Shown here: positions 46,400-54,910 of the stretch, piece after piece
Layout of the letters: each line of letters starts with the position of its first letter
How positions within the stretch are numbered: the first letter of the stretch is position 1
DNA from: Lutibacter sp. A80
GTDB lineage: Bacteria; Bacteroidota; Bacteroidia; Flavobacteriales; Flavobacteriaceae
Direction of reading: 5' to 3'
Assembly (NCBI RefSeq): GCF_022429645.1
Contig: NZ_CP092480.1
Coordinates: forward strand, 1,594,501-1,658,500
Length of the DNA stretch: 64,000 nt
The notes under the pieces: generated by a model
Databases searched by the model: none
What the model was told of the DNA's origin: nothing
What the model saw: only the letters and a program-made list of their open reading frames with translations
Position numbers and translations under genes: made by a program

Positions 46400-47404
46400 T
46401 TATAAACTATTCTCTTTTGTGTATTTAATTACTTCACTTATTTTTCCAAAAGCCATTGCTACAACTGTATCAGCAGCTCCATAATATACCGCTAACTTAT
46501 CTTCTTTAATATCATGCAAAGCTGCACATGGAAATACAACATTTGGCACATCACCAACTTGTTCGTAATTTACATGAGGACCTAACAAATAAGGTTGTGT
46601 TCTATATTTTACTTGATCTGGTTTATGTTCATCTAAAATGGCAGCTCCCATTGCATATCTAAATCCATTGCAAGTATTTATTACACCATGGTATAACATT
46701 AACCAACCTTCTTTAGTTAAAATAGGAATTGGTCCTGCACCAATTTTTGTGCATTGCCATGCACTATCTTCAAAAGGTGTAGCTTTCATAACACAACGAT
46801 GTTCTCCCCAATATTTCATATCGGGACTGTAACTGATATAAATATCTCCAAAAGATGTGTGTCCATTATCACTTGGGCGACTTAACATTGCATATTTTCC
46901 ATTTATTTTTTGTGGAAATAGCACTCCATTTCTATTAAAAGGAAGAAATGCATTTTCGCATTGAAAAAACTCTACAAAATCAAAAGTGTAACCAATTCCA
47001 ATTGTTGGACCGTTATAACCATTACACCAAGTAATCCAATATCTATCTTCAATAAAAACAACACGAGGGTCGTATTTATAATCAGAATCTATCATTTCAG
47101 TATTTCCAGCTTGCATCACTATTGGTTCGTGATTAATATTCCAGTCAATTCCATTTTTACTAAAACCTGCAAAAATATTCATTTGAACTGCTTTATTATC
47201 ACATCTAAAAACACCAGCAAAACCATCTTTAAAAGGCACCACTGCACTATTAAAAATACTATTAGAGCTTGGTATTTGATCTCTTTTTATAATTGGATTT
47301 TCTGTATATCTCCAAATTACATCAGTACTATCTTTAGGTTTATCTTGCCAAGGTATTGTATTCACTATATTGTATATTTTAAAGTTTATTTGTTTTATTT
47401 TCAA
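46400..47404 (-). CDS. GH130 beta-mannoside phosphorylase, probable mannosyl-GlcNAc type
   Basis: A 334-residue protein without a signal peptide, hence cytoplasmic. It has a five-bladed propeller pattern with [38 protein letters not shown] (DPR holds the catalytic Asp), [21 protein letters not shown] and [14 protein letters not shown]. These features fit the GH130 group that phosphorolyses beta-1,4-mannosyl-GlcNAc, known from bacterial N-glycan pathways, giving mannose-1-phosphate and GlcNAc. It is 4 bases downstream of the symporter gene, so uptake and phosphorolysis are probably coupled. It replaces a hydrolytic beta-mannosidase. Confidence 0.92.
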   Translation of the reverse strand: MKIKQINFKIYNIVNTIPWQDKPKDSTDVIWRYTENPIIKRDQIPSSNSIFNSAVVPFKDGFAGVFRCDNKAVQMNIFAGFSKNGIDWNINHEPIVMQAGNTEMIDSDYKYDPRVVFIEDRYWITWCNGYNGPTIGIGYTFDFVEFFQCENAFLPFNRNGVLFPQKINGKYAMLSRPSDNGHTSFGDIYISYSPDMKYWGEHRCVMKATPFEDSAWQCTKIGAGPIPILTKEGWLMLYHGVINTCNGFRYAMGAAILDEHKPDQVKYRTQPYLLGPHVNYEQVGDVPNVVFPCAALHDIKEDKLAVYYGAADTVVAMAFGKISEVIKYTKENSL

Positions 47405-47408
47405 CTAT

Positions 47409-49289
47409 TTAGTTAGGCAGTTTTCTAACACGATCTAACCAGGTAAATTTAAGTATTATGGATGTGATTATAAAAACCACTAATGAAATCCACATTTTTG
47501 GGTAATCTCTAATCATTAAATAAATTGGTAATACAATCATACTCGATTGCCAAACAATACCAATAGCACAATTCATCATATCTAACCAAAATTCTGAATT
47601 TTTTTCAGCTGTTTTATCATCTTTTTTTAATTCATTTAAAACGGGTTTCCAAAATCCCCAAGGATGTACATTTTTATAAAATGATTTTAGCACTTCCATA
47701 TTTGTTGGAGCACTTAAATACGTTCCTAAAAAAGAACCCAACAACGAAAAACCAAATATAATTGGAAATAAATAAATAGCTGAAATATTAGATAAATCAT
47801 AAAGCATTGAACCTTCTGTAAAATTACCTTTATTTTGATCTAATAAAAACTGCAAACTAGCAATAATTAAACCGGCTAACATTCCCCAAAAGTATCCCCA
47901 ACCGTTAAAGCGCCACCAAATCCACTTTAAAAAATTTGCTGCCACATAACCTCCAAAAAGCGCACTTGTTATCCATAATGTTAACGAGTTAATTGAATCT
48001 GCAAAAAAGCCCATAAAAACACCTAAACCAACCACTATAAATGAAGCGATATGACTTGCTTTTACATAATGTTTATCGGTGGCTTCTGGTTTAAAATATT
48101 TTTTATAAATATCGTTTACAATATATGCAGGCCCTGCATTTACAAAGGCTGAAAAAGTTGACATAAATGCTGCTAACAATCCGGCTAACAACAGTCCTTT
48201 AATACCTACTGGTACATGAAAATTAATAACTCTAGGTAAAATAATTTCTAAATCTGCTCCTGTTAAATTTGGATTAGCAATCATTTCAGGTGCCAATACA
48301 ACTAAGGCAATAACAACAACTCCTCCGATTAATAAATACCTTGGAATAAATAATATTAAATTTGTAAAACCAGCCATATACGCTGCCTCTTTAACCGTTT
48401 TTGTTGATAAAATACGTTGCATATCAAAACTAGGAGTTGGACCAGCAATACTTGCAAAAAATCCTTTAAATAAACTCATCCCAATTAAAGCACCAAACAT
48501 TTTATAACCTTCAGAATCGACTAAATCGTTAAAAGCTTGGTATTTTGAACTATCCCAATGTGTATCTAATTCCCAACCAAAAAATACATTTTTCCATTCG
48601 GATGTAATTACACTATTTATTTCTACATCACTAAATGCAAAAAAAGCATACCCCGCCACTAACACACCTGCAATTACCATAATACCGTATTGTAAAACTT
48701 CAGTAGCAACAACAGAAAACATTCCTCCTTTTATGGTATAAATTGTTGTAAGAAAAATAATAATTAAAGCATATGATTGTTCTGAATTAAAAAGGATAGA
48801 ATTTCCTATTTGTAAGGTAAAATCCCAAGGTAAAATAACAGTCATAAACTTACCAACACCTTCAAAAAAGTAAGCTATAAAACCAATTGCTGCAACTACG
48901 GCAAAAATTGCCACAATTTTATGAGAAGCTCTACCAGCCTTATCATCTCCAAAACGAGTTAAAATCCATTCGGAACCTGTCATAATATTAGACCTTCGTA
49001 TCCAAACGGCTAAAAACATCATTATAAAAATTTGATTCCAAATTGGCCACAACCACATTAACATAAAACTTTTAGCTCCGTAGAGAAAAAGCCAACCTAC
49101 CATTAATGCTGTTCCCGAAATATCAAACATTCCAGAACCGTTACTTAAACCCAGAAAATACCATTTAATATTATTTCCTCCTAAAAAATAGGAATTTAAA
49201 CCTTTTGATGCTTTTTTAGATACCCAAATCCCCACAAAAAGTGTTAGTAAAACGTAAATCGCAATTATTGATGCGTCAATTATATCCAT
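47409..49289 (-). CDS. Sodium:solute symporter family transporter
   Basis: A 626-residue inner-membrane protein with about 13-15 transmembrane helices. It begins MDIIDASIIAIYVLLTLFVG, followed by GLNSYFLGGNNIKWYFLGLSN (SSS helix 1 region) and GMFDISGTALMVGW, and includes LLAGLLAAFMSTFSAFVNAGPAYIVNDIY, the sodium-site helix, in recognisable parts. SSS family members couple Na+ to uptake of sugars, amino acids and other small solutes. Its place between GH92 and GH130 indicates import of the released core disaccharide or a monosaccharide. The C-terminal ~90 residues include two further helices. Confidence 0.92.
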   Translation of the reverse strand: MDIIDASIIAIYVLLTLFVGIWVSKKASKGLNSYFLGGNNIKWYFLGLSNGSGMFDISGTALMVGWLFLYGAKSFMLMWLWPIWNQIFIMMFLAVWIRRSNIMTGSEWILTRFGDDKAGRASHKIVAIFAVVAAIGFIAYFFEGVGKFMTVILPWDFTLQIGNSILFNSEQSYALIIIFLTTIYTIKGGMFSVVATEVLQYGIMVIAGVLVAGYAFFAFSDVEINSVITSEWKNVFFGWELDTHWDSSKYQAFNDLVDSEGYKMFGALIGMSLFKGFFASIAGPTPSFDMQRILSTKTVKEAAYMAGFTNLILFIPRYLLIGGVVVIALVVLAPEMIANPNLTGADLEIILPRVINFHVPVGIKGLLLAGLLAAFMSTFSAFVNAGPAYIVNDIYKKYFKPEATDKHYVKASHIASFIVVGLGVFMGFFADSINSLTLWITSALFGGYVAANFLKWIWWRFNGWGYFWGMLAGLIIASLQFLLDQNKGNFTEGSMLYDLSNISAIYLFPIIFGFSLLGSFLGTYLSAPTNMEVLKSFYKNVHPWGFWKPVLNELKKDDKTAEKNSEFWLDMMNCAIGIVWQSSMIVLPIYLMIRDYPKMWISLVVFIITSIILKFTWLDRVRKLPN

Positions 49290-49303
49290 CCTTATTAATA
49301 TTC

Positions 49304-51568
49304 TTAATTAGTGATTCCCCAATTTTTATTTGGAGTGTTTCCCATTACAAATTGAAGTGTACCACCTTGCAAAATTTGTTTATGGCTTATTGAAGTACTA
49401 TTAAATACTTTTCCATTTAATGTAGCAGATTGAATATATATATTTTCATCTGAAACATTTTCTGCTTTTATTGTAAATGAAATATCTTCAGAAATTTTAA
49501 TTGTTGAAGATTTAAATAATGGACTTCCTATTTGATACTCTCCAGAAGCAGGACTGTATGGATATAAGCCCATAGAACTAAATACGTACCATGCCGACAT
49601 TTGTCCGCAATCTTCATTTCCACTTAAACCATCTGGAGTTGTATTGTATTGTGTTTTTAAAATTTCGCGCACCCAATATTGCGTTTTCCAAGGCTTATTT
49701 GCATAATTGTACATATATGCAATATGATGACTTGGTTCGTTTCCGTGTGCATATTGTCCTATTAACCCCGTTATATCTGCCGAAACATTATCTCCTGTAA
49801 TTTCTGAAGACTCTGTAAATAGCTGCTCTAATTTATCTGTAAATTTATCTTCGCCTCCATGTAATTTAATTAGGTTTTCAACATCATGCAAAACAAACCA
49901 ACTATGTTGCCAAGCATTACCTTCTGTATACTCTGCATGCACTCTGTGTGCTGAATATTTTGGATCGAATGGTTCTTTCCAAGCATTACCTTTTGCATTT
50001 TTACCACGCATAAAACCTGTTTCTGAGTCGTATAAATGTTGGTATGCTTTAGAACGATTTAGAAAATACGTATAATCTTCTTCCTTACCCAATTCTTTAG
50101 CTATTTGAGCTACACACCAATCGTTATAAGCAAATTCTAAGGTTATTGTTACAGATTCATCTAATAAATCGTGAGGAATATATCCGTATTTTTTATAATA
50201 CTCTAAACCTCTATCGTCTTGCATCATTGTGGTTTTCATAGCTTCATAAGCTTTATTAATATCAAAACCTTTAATACCTTTTACATAAGCTTCAGCAATT
50301 ACTGGAATTGAGTGATAACCTGTCATTGTATTGGTTTCATTTCCATATAAGGTCCAAACTGGTAATTTTTTATTTGTTTGGTAATATTCTAACATTGTAT
50401 TTATAATGTCCGAAACTTTATCTGGAGCTAAAAATGTTAATAAAGGTTGTTCTGCTCTAAACGTATCCCAAAGAGATAACGTTGAATATGCCGTATAATC
50501 ATCGGCTTTTATAATTTCATCGTTTTCTTTTCTAAATTCATTATTTGCATCGCTAAAAGTAACGGGAGCAACTTGCGTATGATACAATGCTGTATAAAAA
50601 ATTGTTTTTAAATCTTCATTATCTGTTTCAATGGTGATGTTTGATAAATTTTTATTCCAAATTTTAGAAGACTCATTTTTTATAGCTTCAAAATCAATTG
50701 TCTCTTTTGATAAATTTTCTAAAGCATTGGCCTCGCTAACCGATGAAACGGCTACTTTTACTAAAAGCTGATTAGAATTTTCTGAATTAAAAAAGAGTTG
50801 TGCAAAAGCCTTTTCACCTTCAACAGTAGTTACATTACTTTTATAAGCACCATCATTTACCAATTGATATGTTTTTATTGGTTTAGAAAATTGTGCAACA
50901 AAAAATACCTTTTGATTTTTTGCCCAACCCGTAGAATGTCTATATCCCGAAATGGTATTTTCATCTAATATAGTTATTTTTGAAGCCGTTGTTTTATCCC
51001 AATTAATAGCAAAACCTAAATCAATTACTACAGATTGTTCATCTTTTTCTGCAAAAGTATATTTATGGTAAGCGGTTCTTAAACTAGATGTTAATTCTAC
51101 ATTTATATCAAAATCTTTTAACTTTACGCTATAATATCCAGGCGAAGCACTTTCTTGATTATGAGAATAGAAAGATTTATAAGGAATATCATCTCTTGTT
51201 TTAATTTGTGTAGCTAAATCAACCTTTTTATTTATTGGCATTAAACGGATATCTGCTAAATCTCCAATTCCAGTTCCGCTTAAATGCAGATGACTAAAAC
51301 CAATAGTTATAGAATCTGAATAATGATAACCAGAACACCAATCCCAACTAGAGATACCGTTATCTGGACTCACCTGTAACATTCCGAACGGCACCGTTGC
51401 CCCTGGATATGTATGACCATGTCCACCTGTTCCAATAAAAGGATCTACAAATTTTGTAAGATTTTTTTGAGGAATTATTTTTGCTTCATTTGTAGAATCT
51501 TTACAAGAACTAATTCCTAACAAAATTCCTATTAAACAAAGTAATTGTAGTTGCTTTATTTTCATCAT
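49304..51568 (-). CDS. GH92 alpha-mannosidase, first gene of the PUL
   Basis: A 754-residue lipoprotein (lipobox ISSC, then KDSTNE). Motifs: FVDPFIGTGGHGHTYPGATV, GFSHLHLSGTGIGDLAD, SLWDTFRAEQPLL, EGNAWQHSWFVLHDVE (proposed acid Glu), AHGNEPSHHIAYMYN and SGNEDCGQMSAWYVF (proposed base Asp, calcium region). It is the most upstream minus-strand gene of the locus, directly divergent from the LytS gene with 126 bases between. Two adjacent ATGs occur; the first is used. Exo-acting calcium-dependent alpha-mannosidase; linkage unassigned. Confidence 0.94.
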   Translation of the reverse strand: MMKIKQLQLLCLIGILLGISSCKDSTNEAKIIPQKNLTKFVDPFIGTGGHGHTYPGATVPFGMLQVSPDNGISSWDWCSGYHYSDSITIGFSHLHLSGTGIGDLADIRLMPINKKVDLATQIKTRDDIPYKSFYSHNQESASPGYYSVKLKDFDINVELTSSLRTAYHKYTFAEKDEQSVVIDLGFAINWDKTTASKITILDENTISGYRHSTGWAKNQKVFFVAQFSKPIKTYQLVNDGAYKSNVTTVEGEKAFAQLFFNSENSNQLLVKVAVSSVSEANALENLSKETIDFEAIKNESSKIWNKNLSNITIETDNEDLKTIFYTALYHTQVAPVTFSDANNEFRKENDEIIKADDYTAYSTLSLWDTFRAEQPLLTFLAPDKVSDIINTMLEYYQTNKKLPVWTLYGNETNTMTGYHSIPVIAEAYVKGIKGFDINKAYEAMKTTMMQDDRGLEYYKKYGYIPHDLLDESVTITLEFAYNDWCVAQIAKELGKEEDYTYFLNRSKAYQHLYDSETGFMRGKNAKGNAWKEPFDPKYSAHRVHAEYTEGNAWQHSWFVLHDVENLIKLHGGEDKFTDKLEQLFTESSEITGDNVSADITGLIGQYAHGNEPSHHIAYMYNYANKPWKTQYWVREILKTQYNTTPDGLSGNEDCGQMSAWYVFSSMGLYPYSPASGEYQIGSPLFKSSTIKISEDISFTIKAENVSDENIYIQSATLNGKVFNSTSISHKQILQGGTLQFVMGNTPNKNWGITN

Positions 51569-51694
51569 TTTTCGAATTTTAAATTTTGGATTTTAATTAT
51601 AGTTATAAATATTACTTATTTTAGTGATTTTAAAAAAAAAATTAGACGTACTACACATAAACAAGGTTAAACATTAAAAAAAGTTAAAAAAACA

Positions 51695-52777
51695 ATGTCG
51701 GTAACAAATTATAAAGCCACATCAATTTCATCTAAAATTCAAGAAATATCTTTAAGACATCATATAATATTTTGGTCTTTATATTTTATTTTTAACACAT
51801 TCCGTTGGGGAAGTTATTTTGATGATTACCTATATTCTCTAAAAACAAACCTTATTGGCTTTCCAATACACATGACTTTAAGTTATTTAAATGTATATGT
51901 GTTTATGCCTAATTTTATATTTAAAAAAAAATACTTAACCTATATTATTTTACTTGTACTGTCTCTTTTTACCATGTTACTTGTAAAGTTTAATTTAACA
52001 TATTACTTAGTAAGTGAAAATGTTTGGCCTGAAGGAACCGAAGTTATTAGCAAGTTAACCTTAAATTATTCTATAGATATGATGATTGGTGAGTTGTATG
52101 TAATTACGTTTGTTACTGCAATTAAAATTACCATGGATTGGTTAAAGGAACATAAAAGAGTTACGGATTTAGAAAAAACACAGCTAGAAACCGAATTATT
52201 ATTTTTACGAACTCAAATTTCTCCTCATTTCTTTTTTAATACCTTAAACAATATTTATTCACTTTCTTTAGAAAACTCTAAAAAAACACCAAAAATAATT
52301 CTGAAACTATCAGAGTTAATGCGTTATTTTTTATACGAAACAAAAAAAAGTAAGCAAACTTTAGAAAAAGAAATTATTAGCATTCAAAATTATTTAGACT
52401 TAGAGCGTATTAGATTTGATAATAATTTAGAAGTAAATATGACTATTTCTGGAGATATATCAAACAAAAAAATTGCTCCAATGCTATTACTTTCCTTTAT
52501 TGAAAACGCATTTAAACACGGTGCAAACAAAAATATAGGTAAAACTAAAATTGATATTGATTTTTTAATTAAAGATGATTTTCTTTACTTTACAATATCA
52601 AACCCAATACCAACTACAACAACACAGAAACAACATGAAGAAAAAACTACAGGTGGAATTGGTTTAGAAAATGTAAAAAAAAGGTTAGCTTTGGGTTATC
52701 AAAAAAAAGAATACAATTTAAATATTGAACAAAAAAACAATTTATTTATAGTGGCTCTTAAAATTAAACTAAAATGA
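51695..52777 (+). CDS. LytS-type sensor histidine kinase
   Basis: A 360-residue membrane sensor kinase of the PF06580 (His_kinase) type. About four transmembrane helices lie in residues 22-148, then a short coiled-coil (LEKTQLETELLFLRTQ). The phospho-acceptor box is ISPHFFFNTLNNIYSL (His178), followed by PMLLLSFIENAFKHG (N-box) and GGIGLENVKKRL (G-box). It overlaps the response-regulator gene by 4 bases (ATGA). It is divergent from the PUL, which makes it a candidate sensor for that locus; no periplasmic ligand domain is visible, so it may sense a membrane or transporter signal. Confidence 0.93.
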   Translation: MSVTNYKATSISSKIQEISLRHHIIFWSLYFIFNTFRWGSYFDDYLYSLKTNLIGFPIHMTLSYLNVYVFMPNFIFKKKYLTYIILLVLSLFTMLLVKFNLTYYLVSENVWPEGTEVISKLTLNYSIDMMIGELYVITFVTAIKITMDWLKEHKRVTDLEKTQLETELLFLRTQISPHFFFNTLNNIYSLSLENSKKTPKIILKLSELMRYFLYETKKSKQTLEKEIISIQNYLDLERIRFDNNLEVNMTISGDISNKKIAPMLLLSFIENAFKHGANKNIGKTKIDIDFLIKDDFLYFTISNPIPTTTTQKQHEEKTTGGIGLENVKKRLALGYQKKEYNLNIEQKNNLFIVALKIKLK

Positions 52778-53478
52778 AAACAACCTGCGTTATAATTGAT
52801 GATGAACCCCTAGCAATAAATGTTATAAAAAATCATTTAAAAGAATTTAATGATATAGAATTAGTAAAAACTTTTACTAACGCTGTTGAAGCTTTATCTT
52901 TTTTTAAAAATAATGCGGTTGATCTTATTTTTTTAGATATAAACATGCCTTTATTGGATGGTTTAAATTTTATAAAATCCCTAGAAAAAAAGCCACTTAT
53001 AATTATTACCACAGCACATATTGAATATGCTGTAGAATCTTACGAATTAGATGTTTTAGATTATTTGGTAAAACCTATTCCATTTCCAAGATTTGTAAAG
53101 GCAATAAACAAAGTTTCTAAAAATTTAAACAAACAAACAGTAAACAAACAACAACCTGAAAAACTATATTTTTTTATCAAAATTGATAAAAAGAAAATGA
53201 AAAAAATCTATTTAGATGAAATTTTAGTTGTTGAAAGTTTAAAAGACTATTTAAAAATAACCACTGTTGATAATAGATTTATTATACACCAAACCCTTTC
53301 AAGTTTTACCAAACAACTACCTCAAGATAACTTTATACGCATACATAGATCCTATACAATTGCTATTGATAAAATTGATACTATAGAAGGAAATAGCGTT
53401 GAAATAGCTGGGGTTAGATATCCTTTTGGAAGAACTTATTGCGAAGAAGTAAAAAATAAAATTTTAAATTTATATTAA
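52774..53478 (+). CDS. LytTR-family response regulator
   Basis: A 234-residue two-domain regulator. The receiver domain has the acidic pair in VIIDDEPLA and the phospho-acceptor in LIFLDINMPLLDG (Asp55), with the conserved Lys in YLVKPIPF. The C-terminal LytTR DNA-binding domain includes IYLDEILVVESLKDYLKI, NFIRIHRSYTIAIDKI and VEIAGVRYPFGRTY. LytTR proteins bind paired direct repeats, often upstream of nearby operons. No HTCS, AraC or ECF/anti-sigma gene is in the window, so this pair is the best candidate PUL regulator. Confidence 0.94.
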   Translation: MKTTCVIIDDEPLAINVIKNHLKEFNDIELVKTFTNAVEALSFFKNNAVDLIFLDINMPLLDGLNFIKSLEKKPLIIITTAHIEYAVESYELDVLDYLVKPIPFPRFVKAINKVSKNLNKQTVNKQQPEKLYFFIKIDKKKMKKIYLDEILVVESLKDYLKITTVDNRFIIHQTLSSFTKQLPQDNFIRIHRSYTIAIDKIDTIEGNSVEIAGVRYPFGRTYCEEVKNKILNLY

Positions 53479-53493
53479 ATTAAGTTTATTAAC

Positions 53494-53514
53494 TGATTTT
53501 AATGTCTAAAATCA
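53494..53514. repeat. Inverted repeat between LytTR and trkA genes
   Basis: TGATTTTA (53494-53501) and TAAAATCA (53507-53514) form an 8-bp stem with a 5-base loop, followed by ATATTTTG. It may be a weak terminator of the LytS/LytTR unit or an operator of trkA, whose promoter lies just downstream. Confidence 0.4.
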
Positions 53515-53536
53515 ATATTTTGAAAATAAGATATAA

Positions 53537-53544
53537 TATCTTTG
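53537..53544 (+). promoter_or_regulatory. -7 box of trkA
   Basis: TATCTTTG, exact TAnnTTTG, 16 bases before the ATG at 53561. Confidence 0.58.
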
Positions 53545-53560
53545 CATTAAATTTTAAGTC

Positions 53561-54907
53561 ATGAAAATTATTATTGCTGGCGCTGGAGATGTTGGATTTC
53601 ATTTAGCAAAGCTTCTTTCTTTTGAAGCTCAAGATATTTATTTAATTGATACCGATATTGAAAAACTAGAATATGCAAGTAATCATATTGATGTAATTAC
53701 AAAAAAAGGTGACGCAACTTCAATTAAGCTACTAAAAGAAATTAATATAGATAAAGCCGATATTTTTTTAGCGGTAACAGAATCTCAAAATACAAATTTT
53801 ACAATTGCTGTTTTAGCAAAAAAATTAGGTGTTAAAAAAACTATTGCCAGAATTTCTAATCACGAATTTACTCAAAGTTCTGAAATAGATTTTTCTGAAA
53901 TTGGTATAGATAGCATGATTTCTCCTGGGGAATTAGCTGCAGATGAAATTAAAATGCTCCTAAATCAATCTGCTTTTAATGATACTATTCAATTTGAAAA
54001 TGGTACCTTAAATATTTTAGGAAGCACTCTGGAATATAATTCACCTTTAATTAACCTAACAGTACAAGAAGCTAGAAAAAAATTTCACGATATAGAGTTT
54101 ATAACCATTGCTATAAAACCAGAAAACAGTAACGAAACAATAATTCCTAGAGGAAATACTGTTTATCATGCTGGCGATCAAATTTATTTTTCAACACCAA
54201 AAGAAAGTATAAAAAATCTTTACAAATTAATGGGAAAAACCCAATTTGGAGTAAAACATGTAATGATTTTAGGTGGTGGAAAAATTGGAGTAAAAGCGGC
54301 ACGAAACTTATGCGATAATAAATTTAATATTAAACTACTTGAAATTAATAAAACACGTGCAAAAGAAGTTGCTGAAAAGCTACCCAATGCATTAATTATT
54401 AAAGGAGACGGACGTGATGTTGAGCTTTTAGAAGAAGAAAATATTTCTGAAATGGATGCCTTTATAGCCGTAACAGGAAACTCGGAAACAAATATAATGT
54501 CGTGTTTAGTTGCAAAATCTAAAGGGGTTAAAAAAACCATTGCTTTGGTTGAAAACATGGACTATATCAATATTTCACAAACCATTGGTATTGACACCCT
54601 TATAAACAAAAAACTATTAGCTGCAAGTGCTATTTTTAAACATGTTAGAAAAGGAGATGTTTTAAAACTAGCCAACTTACATAATGTAGATGCAGAAGTT
54701 TTAGAATTTAGAGTAAAAGAAAATTCATCCGTTACAAAAAAACTAGTAAAAGACATAAATATTACCAAAAAAGCTGTTTTTGGTGGTGTTATTAGAAATG
54801 GTGTAGCGCATATGACTTTTGGAGATTTTCAAATATTAGCTGGAGACAAAGCAGTTGTTTTCTGCCTACCTGAAGCTATTCATAAAGTAGAAAAATTGTT
54901 TAACTAA
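53561..54907 (+). CDS. trkA: Trk potassium uptake regulatory subunit TrkA
   Basis: A 448-residue peripheral membrane protein with two RCK modules. Each has a Rossmann nucleotide site: IIIAGAGDVGFHLAKLL at the N-terminus with IDTDIEKLEYA, and HVMILGGGKIGVKAARNL from about residue 230 with LEINKTRAKEVA. Each is followed by a TrkA_C domain. TrkA gates the TrkH channel in response to NAD(H)/ATP. Its length equals that of E. coli TrkA, and trkH starts 3 bases after its stop, so the two form a standard complex from one transcript. Confidence 0.96.
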   Translation: MKIIIAGAGDVGFHLAKLLSFEAQDIYLIDTDIEKLEYASNHIDVITKKGDATSIKLLKEINIDKADIFLAVTESQNTNFTIAVLAKKLGVKKTIARISNHEFTQSSEIDFSEIGIDSMISPGELAADEIKMLLNQSAFNDTIQFENGTLNILGSTLEYNSPLINLTVQEARKKFHDIEFITIAIKPENSNETIIPRGNTVYHAGDQIYFSTPKESIKNLYKLMGKTQFGVKHVMILGGGKIGVKAARNLCDNKFNIKLLEINKTRAKEVAEKLPNALIIKGDGRDVELLEEENISEMDAFIAVTGNSETNIMSCLVAKSKGVKKTIALVENMDYINISQTIGIDTLINKKLLAASAIFKHVRKGDVLKLANLHNVDAEVLEFRVKENSSVTKKLVKDINITKKAVFGGVIRNGVAHMTFGDFQILAGDKAVVFCLPEAIHKVEKLFN

Positions 54908-54910
54908 TTC

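Noticed and set aside
46961-47416. 151-codon plus-strand ORF opposite GH130
   Set aside because: Antisense shadow of a clearly coding GH130 gene; its translation is low-complexity and shows no family motif.
18988-51568. Horizontal acquisition of the PUL by a mobile element
   Set aside because: No integrase, transposase, tRNA or direct repeat at the borders, and base composition resembles the flanks by eye.
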